Positions 1-6,306 of a stretch of 8,456 nt of DNA are shown here, piece after piece (the first letter of the stretch is position 1; each line of letters starts with the position of its first letter). Position numbers and translations under genes: made by a program. The DNA lies in the NCBI GenBank assembly GCA_029939445.1, contig JAOZSY010000001.1:1-8456 (forward strand), in the 5' to 3' direction. Under the pieces are notes generated by a model. It did no database searches and was not told the DNA's origin. It was given only the letters and a program-made list of their open reading frames with translations. This DNA is from Bacteroidales bacterium (GTDB taxonomy: Bacteria > Bacteroidota > Bacteroidia > Bacteroidales > UBA1556).

Positions 1-1
1 G

Positions 2-1228
2 ATGAAACAAAACAAAATAATTGTATCCGTAATTGTAATAATAATACTGATTTTATCATACTTATTAATACAACCCAAAGAGAATTCTAATTATATATCC
101 ACAACAGTAGAATATGGTGAATTTGTTATTAGTATAAGTACTAGTGGCGATTTATTTGCAAAAAACTCTACTCGTATAATGGGACCTCAAGATTTACGTT
201 CGGTGGGTGTTACTTCGGAACTTAAGCTTAATCATATAATTGATGAAGGCACAATAGTAGATTCTGGAGATTATATAGCAAAGATAGACCCAACACCAGT
301 ATTGAATAAGCAGAAAGAAATTGATGCCAATCTGGAGAAACTAACAGCTTCGATAAATAGATCGCGTTTAGATTCGGCATTAACACTACGTTCTGCAAGA
401 GATGAGTTAGTAAATCAGCAATATGTAATAGAAGAATTAGAAATAGAGCTCGATAATTCGAAATATGAAACGCCAATAACTATAAAGAAACTTAAGATAA
501 GCATTGTAAAAGCAAAGCGGAGGTATGATCAGATGCTTAATAATTATAATCTGAAGAGACGAAAGGAAGAAAATATAGTTCGAACTGCCATTATTGATTA
601 TCAAAAAGTAAATGTAAAAAAGGAGATGTTGCAAGAAGTTTTACGAAAGTTTACGATCAATGCACCACAAGCGGGAATGCTTATTTATGAGAACTCTTGG
701 AGAGGAAAAACTAAAACAGGTTCTACAATTAACTGGTGGAATCCTGTGGTAGCAATGCTCCCAGACTTGAGTAAGATGAATATTAAAACATATATTAATG
801 AAATTGATATAAGTGTAATTAAGGTTGATCAGGAGGTTGCAATTACGGTGGATGCATTTCCCAATAAGCATTTAAAAGGGAAAGTGGCGCATGTGGCGAA
901 TATTGGGGAGGAGCTTCAGGCATCTAGTGCTCATGTGTTTGAGGTTATTATGGAGGTAGAAGGTGAAGATAGTGATTTGCGCCCTGCAATGACTACAAAG
1001 AATACTATTATGATTCAGAAAATAGATTCTGTTATGTTTGTGCCAATAGAATGTGTAAATACCGTTGATAGTATTACGTTTGTTTATTCAGGTAATCATA
1101 AGGTGGAGGTAAAAGCTGGTAAATCAAATCAGGATTATCTAATTATAGAAGAGGGATTAAAAGAAGGTCAAGATATATTTATTGAGATTCCTGAAGGAGC
1201 AAAAGACTGGAGTTTTAAAAGACTATAA
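2..1228 (+). CDS. HlyD/MacA-type periplasmic adaptor (membrane fusion protein) of an ABC export system
   Basis: Periplasmic adaptor that would link an inner-membrane ABC permease to a TolC-type channel. The 408-residue protein has one N-terminal hydrophobic segment (about residues 6-23) that anchors it in the inner membrane, with no lipobox cysteine. A first lipoyl half follows (about 60-98), then a long charged alpha-hairpin/coiled coil (about 100-217), the second lipoyl half (about 217-260, starting TINAPQAGM), a beta-barrel domain (about 260-335, ending in the LRPAMT motif typical of this family) and a C-terminal membrane-proximal domain. The length fits MacA-like adaptors. The start at position 2 puts the membrane anchor at the extreme N-terminus as expected, but only one base precedes it, so an earlier in-frame start cannot be excluded. 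The stop lies 1 nt before the permease start, which indicates translational coupling and a shared operon. The substrate cannot be read from the sequence. Confidence 0.9.
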   Translation: MKQNKIIVSVIVIIILILSYLLIQPKENSNYISTTVEYGEFVISISTSGDLFAKNSTRIMGPQDLRSVGVTSELKLNHIIDEGTIVDSGDYIAKIDPTPVLNKQKEIDANLEKLTASINRSRLDSALTLRSARDELVNQQYVIEELEIELDNSKYETPITIKKLKISIVKAKRRYDQMLNNYNLKRRKEENIVRTAIIDYQKVNVKKEMLQEVLRKFTINAPQAGMLIYENSWRGKTKTGSTINWWNPVVAMLPDLSKMNIKTYINEIDISVIKVDQEVAITVDAFPNKHLKGKVAHVANIGEELQASSAHVFEVIMEVEGEDSDLRPAMTTKNTIMIQKIDSVMFVPIECVNTVDSITFVYSGNHKVEVKAGKSNQDYLIIEEGLKEGQDIFIEIPEGAKDWSFKRL

Positions 1229-1229
1229 A

Positions 1230-2573
1230 ATGAATATTAAGAGTAAAGATATAGCAAGAATTCATACCACTTTGCGAATAGCATTTGATGCTGTGGTGGT
1301 TAATAAAGTGAGAACTTTTTTAACGGCTTTGGGAATAATTTTTGGCGTTGCAGCTGTAATATCTATGTTGGCAATTGGTAATGGAGCTAAGAAAGAAGTG
1401 CTCGAACAGATGAAGTTGATAGGTGTTAATAATATTGTTATTAAGGCTAAAAAAATTGATTTTAGAGATAGTGGCAATGGCCAAGTAGAAGCAAGTCAGG
1501 ATGATAAAGACAATAAATCTAAAGAAAACTTATCTGCAGGATTAAATTTGCAGGAAGCTCAGTCCATTAAAAAAATAATTCCCACGGTAAAGTATATTGG
1601 AGTTGAATCGAGCAATGAGTCTTCCATTATGTTTTCTAGGAAAAGAGTTAATGGTAGTTTATCGGGAGTTAATGATGATTTTTATAAAGTTTATCAATTA
1701 GGCCTTGATCACGGAAAGTTTCCTGTAATGAGGAATTATACAAATGCGGCTCAGGTGTGTGTTATTGGCCATAATCTAAAGAGTAAACTATTTCCTAAAA
1801 CTAGTGCTATAGGAAAAGATATAAAATGTGGTAAAAGCTGGTATAAGATAATAGGGATATTAACACAAAGAGGTCAATCAAGTGGTTTAAGCGATAATGT
1901 AGCATTGGGAAATATTGATATGTCTGTATTTATTCCACTACAATCGTATCTCAAACGTCATAATGATAAATCTAAGATTACAGAAAGGATGTTGAAAGAT
2001 GATGATTATAAAGATCCTAATAGAAATCAGATAAGTACAATAATAGTTCAGGTGTTTGAAGCAAATCAATTAAAATCTACTGCCGAAATTGCTGACAGAA
2101 TACTTCAGCGTAAGCATTCTGGCGCTAGTGATTATACTATTACAGTGCCAGAGTTATTATTGAAGCAGGAGCAAAAAACTAGGAATATTTTCAATATAGT
2201 ATTGGGAGCAATAGCTAGTATTTCCTTAATAGTAGGGGGTATAGGCATAATGAATATTATGTTGGCATCAGTAATTGAGCGAACCAAAGAGATTGGAATA
2301 AGGCGCTCATTGGGAGCAACAGCAAAGGATGTTGTTTTTCAATTTTTGGCAGAGGCTTCTATTATTTCCTTATTTGGAGGATTAATAGGTGTATTCTTTG
2401 GTGTGGGCCTTGCTTTTATTATAGGTAAGCTTACAGAAATTCCAACTATTGTATCGTGGTTTTCTGTAATGGTTTCATTTTTTGTGTCGGCAGGAGTTGG
2501 AATTGTATTTGGATATATGCCAGCCAAAAAAGCAGCAAAAGGTGATGTTGTAGTGGCATTAAGATATGAGTAG
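1230..2573 (+). CDS. MacB-type ABC transporter permease (no fused ATPase)
   Basis: Inner-membrane permease of the MacB/FtsX superfamily, 447 residues. The first transmembrane helix (about 27-49, with the typical TALGIIFGVAAVI run) is followed by a large periplasmic core domain (about 50-318). Three C-terminal helices follow (about 321-345, 372-398, 410-430), with the conserved cytoplasmic ERTKEIGIRRSLGA coupling motif at 350-363. A highly charged loop at about 78-100 lies inside the periplasmic domain. There is no Walker A or signature motif, so a separate ATPase is required. I chose ATG 1230, 1 nt after the adaptor stop. An in-frame TTG at 1182 would add 16 charged residues and overlap the adaptor gene by 47 nt, which is less likely. 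The downstream TolC-like gene starts 5 nt after the stop. By analogy to MacAB-TolC this permease would act by mechanotransmission, driving substrates from the periplasm through the adaptor and channel. Substrate unknown. Confidence 0.9.
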   Translation: MNIKSKDIARIHTTLRIAFDAVVVNKVRTFLTALGIIFGVAAVISMLAIGNGAKKEVLEQMKLIGVNNIVIKAKKIDFRDSGNGQVEASQDDKDNKSKENLSAGLNLQEAQSIKKIIPTVKYIGVESSNESSIMFSRKRVNGSLSGVNDDFYKVYQLGLDHGKFPVMRNYTNAAQVCVIGHNLKSKLFPKTSAIGKDIKCGKSWYKIIGILTQRGQSSGLSDNVALGNIDMSVFIPLQSYLKRHNDKSKITERMLKDDDYKDPNRNQISTIIVQVFEANQLKSTAEIADRILQRKHSGASDYTITVPELLLKQEQKTRNIFNIVLGAIASISLIVGGIGIMNIMLASVIERTKEIGIRRSLGATAKDVVFQFLAEASIISLFGGLIGVFFGVGLAFIIGKLTEIPTIVSWFSVMVSFFVSAGVGIVFGYMPAKKAAKGDVVVALRYE

Positions 2574-2578
2574 ATTTT

Positions 2579-4099
2579 ATGAAAACGATGAAATATATTA
2601 ATAAAATATATAAAGTTATAAATATGAGGGCTTTAATAATAGTATTGTTTTTTGTTTTGAGTCAGAATATTACTGCTCAAATGCAATCATATTCTCTGGA
2701 AGATGTGATTAAAATTGCTCAAAAGCAATCTCCTGATGCACAGATTGCTAAACATAATTTGGTAAGAAATTACTGGTCGTATCGTACATATAAAAGGAGC
2801 CTCCTTCCTCAATTGGATTTTGTGGGGATTATACCTAATGTGAATCGTGCTTACGAAAACTATACTAATCCCGATGGTAGTCAATCGTATGTAGGGCAGC
2901 GATATATAGCCTATTCTGGAGAATTGCAAATTAAAAAGACTATTGGCTATACTGGTGGAAGTGTATTCCTCAGTAGTGGGCTGCAAAAGGTTGATAATTA
3001 TTATGATACATCAGCAACGAGCAACTATCTTTCTACGCCATTAAATATTGGAATTAGTCAGCCATTATTCAATTATAATCCATATAAATGGAGTAAGAAG
3101 ATAGAACCATTAAAATATGATGAGTCGCAGCGAATATATATCGAAACTGTAGAAACAGTGTCGTTAAGTGCTGTTAGTTATTACTTTAGATTACTAAAAG
3201 CACAGATGACTTTAAGTATTAAGAAACTTAATGTGCAGAATTATGACACATTATATAAGCTTGCTAAAGGGCGATACTCGCTGGGCAAGATAGAAGAGAA
3301 TGATTTACTGCAGTTGGAACTAAAATCTTTACAATCGCAATCGGCACAAGAGATGGCTAAACTTAATTATGATAATGCATTGGTGAAGTTTAAGTCTTTT
3401 TTAAGGCTGCCACTTTCAGAGGATATTATTCTTAAGGACCCTAAGCCTCAGGACTTTTTTATTGTAGATAAGCAAAAGGCTTTGGATATGGCCATTAAAA
3501 ATAGTTCTGAAATATTGCAGCATAACCTGAAATTGCTAATGGCAAATTCGGAGCTTGATAGAGCGAAGAAAGCCAATGGATTTAATGCTGACTTATATGC
3601 TGTATTTGGCTTTACTCAAAATGCAGATAACTTGAATGCAGCTTACCAAGATCCAAAGGATCAACAGAAGGTTAGCTTGGGACTTAAAATACCGATTTAC
3701 GATTGGGGACAACGCGAAGGGCAGGTGATAATGGCAGAGAGTAATCTAGAAATTGTAAAGAACACTGTAGAGCAGCAATTAGTAGATTTTAAGCAGCGGA
3801 TATATTTGGAAGTTGTAAAGTTTAATATGCAGCAAAATCAACTTTATATTGCTGCCAAGAGCGATACCATTGCTATGCGAGCTTTTGATATTACTAAATA
3901 TAAATACTATAATTCAGGTAAAATAAGCGTTACGGATCTTAATATTGCGCAGGTTTCAAACGACCAAGCTCGTATAAGCTATATCAATGCTTTGGAAACT
4001 TATTGGAATTCGTATTATAATTTAAGAAAATCAACTCTTTACGATTTTTATAATGATAAGTTGATAGAAGTTGATTTTGACGAGCTGCTTGATAGATAA
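2579..4099 (+). CDS. TolC-family outer-membrane efflux protein
   Basis: Outer-membrane channel/periplasmic tunnel subunit that completes the adaptor-permease-channel set. The 506-residue length is close to E. coli TolC. It has a signal peptide with hydrophobic core at about 17-28 and probable cleavage near residues 33-34 (NITAQ). The two-fold OEP repeat is visible: helix regions with a GRYSLGKIEENDLLQLELKS stretch at 231-250 correspond to YYNSGKISVTDLNIAQVS at 443-460, and the strand-like QPLFNYN (161-167) corresponds to IPIYDWG (371-377). Three ATGs compete: 2579, 2588 and 2624. The last gives a compact signal peptide (MRALIIVLFF...), while 2579 gives a long basic n-region. I kept 2579 because it lies 5 nt after the permease stop, but 2624 is credible. 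It is probably the last gene of the first operon; no convincing terminator hairpin follows. Confidence 0.9.
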   Translation: MKTMKYINKIYKVINMRALIIVLFFVLSQNITAQMQSYSLEDVIKIAQKQSPDAQIAKHNLVRNYWSYRTYKRSLLPQLDFVGIIPNVNRAYENYTNPDGSQSYVGQRYIAYSGELQIKKTIGYTGGSVFLSSGLQKVDNYYDTSATSNYLSTPLNIGISQPLFNYNPYKWSKKIEPLKYDESQRIYIETVETVSLSAVSYYFRLLKAQMTLSIKKLNVQNYDTLYKLAKGRYSLGKIEENDLLQLELKSLQSQSAQEMAKLNYDNALVKFKSFLRLPLSEDIILKDPKPQDFFIVDKQKALDMAIKNSSEILQHNLKLLMANSELDRAKKANGFNADLYAVFGFTQNADNLNAAYQDPKDQQKVSLGLKIPIYDWGQREGQVIMAESNLEIVKNTVEQQLVDFKQRIYLEVVKFNMQQNQLYIAAKSDTIAMRAFDITKYKYYNSGKISVTDLNIAQVSNDQARISYINALETYWNSYYNLRKSTLYDFYNDKLIEVDFDELLDR

Positions 4100-4135
4100 T
4101 AGAATATTTGTTAAGATTAAGCTTGCTTTATACTA

Positions 4136-4162
4136 TTGACATATCTTTTTTGTTTATATTTG
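4136..4162 (+). promoter_or_regulatory. Candidate Bacteroidota-type promoter upstream of the LolA-like gene
   Basis: TATATTTG at 4155-4162 matches the Bacteroidota -7 consensus TAnnTTTG exactly. A TTG at 4136-4138 (within TTGAC) lies 16 nt upstream, close to the spacing expected of the -33 element. It falls in the largest intergenic gap of the window (107 nt) and implies transcription starting near 4169, about 38 nt before the start codon at 4207. This would make the Lol-like module a separate transcription unit. It is a motif match only; in AT-rich DNA such matches also occur by chance. Confidence 0.5.
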
Positions 4163-4167
4163 ACAGT

Positions 4168-4201
4168 GAATATATTTATTGAAAATAAATAGGAATATAT
4201 T
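4168..4201 (+). repeat. 9-nt direct repeat flanking an 8-bp AT inverted repeat in the predicted 5' leader
   Basis: GAATATATT occurs at 4168-4176 and again at 4193-4201. Between them, TATTTATT (4173-4180) and AATAAATA (4184-4191) form a perfect inverted repeat around a GAA loop. The hairpin's 3' end touches the only ribosome-site-like sequence, AGGA at 4191-4194, which lies 12 nt before ATG 4207. It could act as an operator or weakly mask the ribosome site, but all pairs are A-U and the region is very AT-rich, so chance is a serious alternative. Confidence 0.35.
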
Positions 4202-4206
4202 AAATT

Positions 4207-4974
4207 ATGATGACAATATTAAAGACTAAATTATTATTAGTAGTGCCAGTTTTGATAGCCTTATTATTTATTCAGGCAAAGACCGAGTTTACTGCTTTGG
4301 AGTTAATTCAAAAGGCCAATGAACTTCGTTATGGTGAAACAAGCGTAGGCACAATGAAAATGAAAGTAGTGCGTCCAACATGGAGCCGTAGTGTGAGTAT
4401 GAAAATGTGGACCAAGGGCACTGATTACTCTATGGTAATAATAACTGCTCCTGCCAAAGAAAAAGGGCAAGTATTTATGAAGCGCAAAACTGAAATGTGG
4501 AATTGGATTCCTAGTATCTCACGAATGATAAAGCTACCTCCATCAACTATGTCGCAGGGTTGGATGGGCTCTGATTACACTAATGACGATATGATGAACG
4601 AAGGTTCATTGGTTACCGATTTCCATCATAAAATACTTCGCAACGAAACCATGGAAAATCTTGATTGTTATGTTATAGAATCTACTCCCAAAGAGGATGG
4701 GGATGTTATTTGGGGCAAGAAAATAAGTTGGGTTAGTAAGGATGGATTTTATAATTTAAAAACAGAGTCTTACGATGAGGATATGTATTTGGTAAAGACA
4801 GAGACTGCTTCAAATATTACTCAAATGGGAGGGAAGAAACTTCCTAGCCATATTGAAATAATTCCTGCTGATGATCCTGGTAATAAGACAATTGTAGATC
4901 TTGTTGATATAAAGTTTGATGTAGATATTAATGACTCATTTTATTCTCAACAAAATATGAAAAGAATTAGATAG
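4207..4974 (+). CDS. LolA-like 'outer membrane lipoprotein-sorting' periplasmic protein
   Basis: A 255-residue exported protein of the LolA-like family usually annotated as outer membrane lipoprotein-sorting protein. The hydrophobic signal segment is about residues 8-23, with probable cleavage after FIQA (residue 24). There is no lipobox and the only cysteine is C154, so a soluble periplasmic protein is expected. The family hallmark is clear: WNWIPS at 98-103 followed by the MIKLPPSTMSQGWMGSDYTN segment at 107-126. The remainder alternates strands as expected of a LolA/LolB-type half-barrel that holds acyl chains. By analogy it would take a lipidated or hydrophobic substrate from the permease pair encoded just downstream. 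The start is ATG 4207; ATG 4210 is immediately adjacent and equally possible. An AGGA lies 12 nt upstream. The product is not canonical LolA, so the true cargo is open. Confidence 0.85.
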   Translation: MMTILKTKLLLVVPVLIALLFIQAKTEFTALELIQKANELRYGETSVGTMKMKVVRPTWSRSVSMKMWTKGTDYSMVIITAPAKEKGQVFMKRKTEMWNWIPSISRMIKLPPSTMSQGWMGSDYTNDDMMNEGSLVTDFHHKILRNETMENLDCYVIESTPKEDGDVIWGKKISWVSKDGFYNLKTESYDEDMYLVKTETASNITQMGGKKLPSHIEIIPADDPGNKTIVDLVDIKFDVDINDSFYSQQNMKRIR

Positions 4975-4977
4975 TAA

Positions 4978-5016
4978 TTATTAATGGTTAGTTATTAATG
5001 TTTAATTCCTAATTCT
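4978..5016. repeat. Short AT-rich tandem repeats between the LolA-like gene and the first Lol-type permease
   Basis: Two 13-nt copies differing at one base, TTATTAATGGTTA (4978-4990) and TTATTAATGTTTA (4992-5004), are followed by a 7-nt tandem pair, TAATTCC (5003-5009) and TAATTCT (5010-5016). They sit directly upstream of a GC-rich palindrome (5020-5035), and together they fill most of the 87-nt gap. No promoter match and no coding potential were seen here. This looks like intergenic repeat DNA rather than a regulatory site, but that is inference. Confidence 0.55.
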
Positions 5017-5019
5017 TAA

Positions 5020-5035
5020 CCCGGTAGCTATCGGG
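5020..5035. repeat. 16-nt GC-rich near-palindrome, possible dispersed repeat or hairpin
   Basis: CCCGGTAGCTATCGGG is palindromic except for one pair (G5024 opposite T5031), which is still a G-U wobble in the + strand RNA. It can form a 6-bp stem around the tetraloop AGCU. It stands out as a GC-rich block in very AT-rich DNA. There is no T-run after it, so it is not a standard intrinsic terminator on the + strand. From memory, very similar CCCGATAGCTATCGGG-like palindromes recur in intergenic DNA of Bacteroidota; I cannot verify that here. It could process or stabilise the mRNA between the carrier and permease genes. Confidence 0.6.
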
Positions 5036-5061
5036 ACTTCACCCTTAAGTACTTAATATAG

Positions 5062-6282
5062 ATGGAAATAATAAAAATAGCTTGGCGCAATATATGGCGT
5101 AATAAAAGAAGGACACTGATAACGGCGTCTTCATTAATGTTTGCTGTGATATTTGGTGTATCAATGCGTTCTATGCAGCTTGGCACATACGATAATATGA
5201 TTGATGGTGCTGTTAGGCAATATTCGGGATTTATACAAATTCAAGATACTTCTTACTGGAATGATAAAACGATTGATGATTTAATGACTGATTCGCCAGA
5301 ATTGCGTAGTAAAATTACCGAAATAGAGGATGTAAATTCCGTATTGCCTCGCTTAGAGTCTTTTGCACTTATTTCTAGTGGCTCAAAAACTAAAGGTGCA
5401 TTTTTGCAAGGTATAGACCCAATGGTGGATACTCAAATGACAGGAATTTCGGATAAGGTTGTTAAAGGTAAATTTTTGGAAGTTGGAGATGATGGTTTTA
5501 TTATTGGTCAACGACTTGCGGCTTTTCTTGGAATAAATGTTGGCGATACTATTGTGCTTATTAGCCAAGGTTATCATGGGGTTACTGCTGCCAATATTTT
5601 TCCTATTAAGGGAATTGTCAAAATTCCTAATCCGGCACTTGATAAGGTGTTGCTTATTGGCGATATTGGTACTGTACAGGAGTTTTATGGTGCCGAAGGT
5701 ATGCTTACTTCTTTGGTTGTGAATATTAAGAACAAAAACGCTATAGATGAGATAATTCCTCAGATAAATGAAATAATGAATGATAAAAGCCTGATTGCAT
5801 TAAGTTGGACGGATATGAATAAGGAGCTGAAACAACAGATTGAATCTGATAATGGTGGTGGAATTATTATGCTTATTATCCTTTATAGTGTAGTTTTCTT
5901 TGGAATATTAGGAACAATAATAATGATGACAGCAGAGCGTAAGAAAGAGTTTGCTGTAATGGTGGCATTGGGTATGCAAAAAAAATACTTATCGGCTATT
6001 GTATTATTAGAAACCATCTTCTTGGGAATGATAGGAGCTGTTGTAGGTGCTTTGGTGAGTTCTGGTATTGTTTGGTATTTTCACGATTCGCCAATTCATA
6101 TTACTGGCGAAATGGCCGGTATTTATGAGCAATTTGGAATAGAGCCTGTTCTTATGTTCTCAACGGATTGGACAATAATTCAAGCACAATTTATTGTTGT
6201 GTTTTCGTTGCTTATTCTTGCCGTAATTTATCCCATGATAAAGATTAGTACATTTAAAATAATAGAGTCAATGCATTCATAG
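5062..6282 (+). CDS. FtsX/LolC-LolE-type ABC transporter permease, first of a pair
   Basis: Inner-membrane permease of 406 residues in the usual four-helix FtsX/MacB topology. The amphipathic N-terminus KIAWRNIWRNKRRT (5-18) leads into helix 1 (about 18-40). A periplasmic core domain (about 41-262) follows, then helices at about 267-289, 312-340 and 372-393. The coupling motif AERKKEFAVMVALGM lies at 291-305, where the ATPase would dock. The family is that of LolC/LolE-like permeases that extract lipoproteins or lipids from the outer leaflet of the inner membrane. Its closest partner is the next gene, whose N-terminus (EIAWKNIWRSKLRS) is clearly homologous, implying a heterodimer. The start ATG 5062 is the first methionine before the conserved N-terminal motif; no Shine-Dalgarno is evident. 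It is probably cotranscribed with the LolA-like gene despite the repeat-filled gap. Confidence 0.88.
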   Translation: MEIIKIAWRNIWRNKRRTLITASSLMFAVIFGVSMRSMQLGTYDNMIDGAVRQYSGFIQIQDTSYWNDKTIDDLMTDSPELRSKITEIEDVNSVLPRLESFALISSGSKTKGAFLQGIDPMVDTQMTGISDKVVKGKFLEVGDDGFIIGQRLAAFLGINVGDTIVLISQGYHGVTAANIFPIKGIVKIPNPALDKVLLIGDIGTVQEFYGAEGMLTSLVVNIKNKNAIDEIIPQINEIMNDKSLIALSWTDMNKELKQQIESDNGGGIIMLIILYSVVFFGILGTIIMMTAERKKEFAVMVALGMQKKYLSAIVLLETIFLGMIGAVVGALVSSGIVWYFHDSPIHITGEMAGIYEQFGIEPVLMFSTDWTIIQAQFIVVFSLLILAVIYPMIKISTFKIIESMHS

Positions 6283-6306
6283 TAATAGTATTAAAAGTAT
6301 TATAAA

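Noticed and set aside
1182..1229. TTG-initiated extension of the MacB-type permease
   Set aside because: It adds 16 residues that overlap the adaptor gene by 47 nt, while ATG 1230 lies 1 nt after the adaptor stop and begins the normal family N-terminus.
4111..4151. Terminator after the TolC-like gene (AAGCTTGCTT and the T-run at 4146-4151)
   Set aside because: The AAGC/GCTT stem is only 4 bp with a 2-nt loop and lies far from the T-run, so no credible hairpin-plus-T arrangement exists.
5020..5036. Intrinsic terminator after the LolA-like gene
   Set aside because: The stem is only 6 bp with a wobble pair and is followed by ACTTCACCC rather than a run of T.
5537..5722. 61-codon + strand ORF inside the first Lol-type permease
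   Set aside because: It is out of frame with an intact conserved permease, and its leucine-rich translation is a frame-shifted shadow of the real coding frame.
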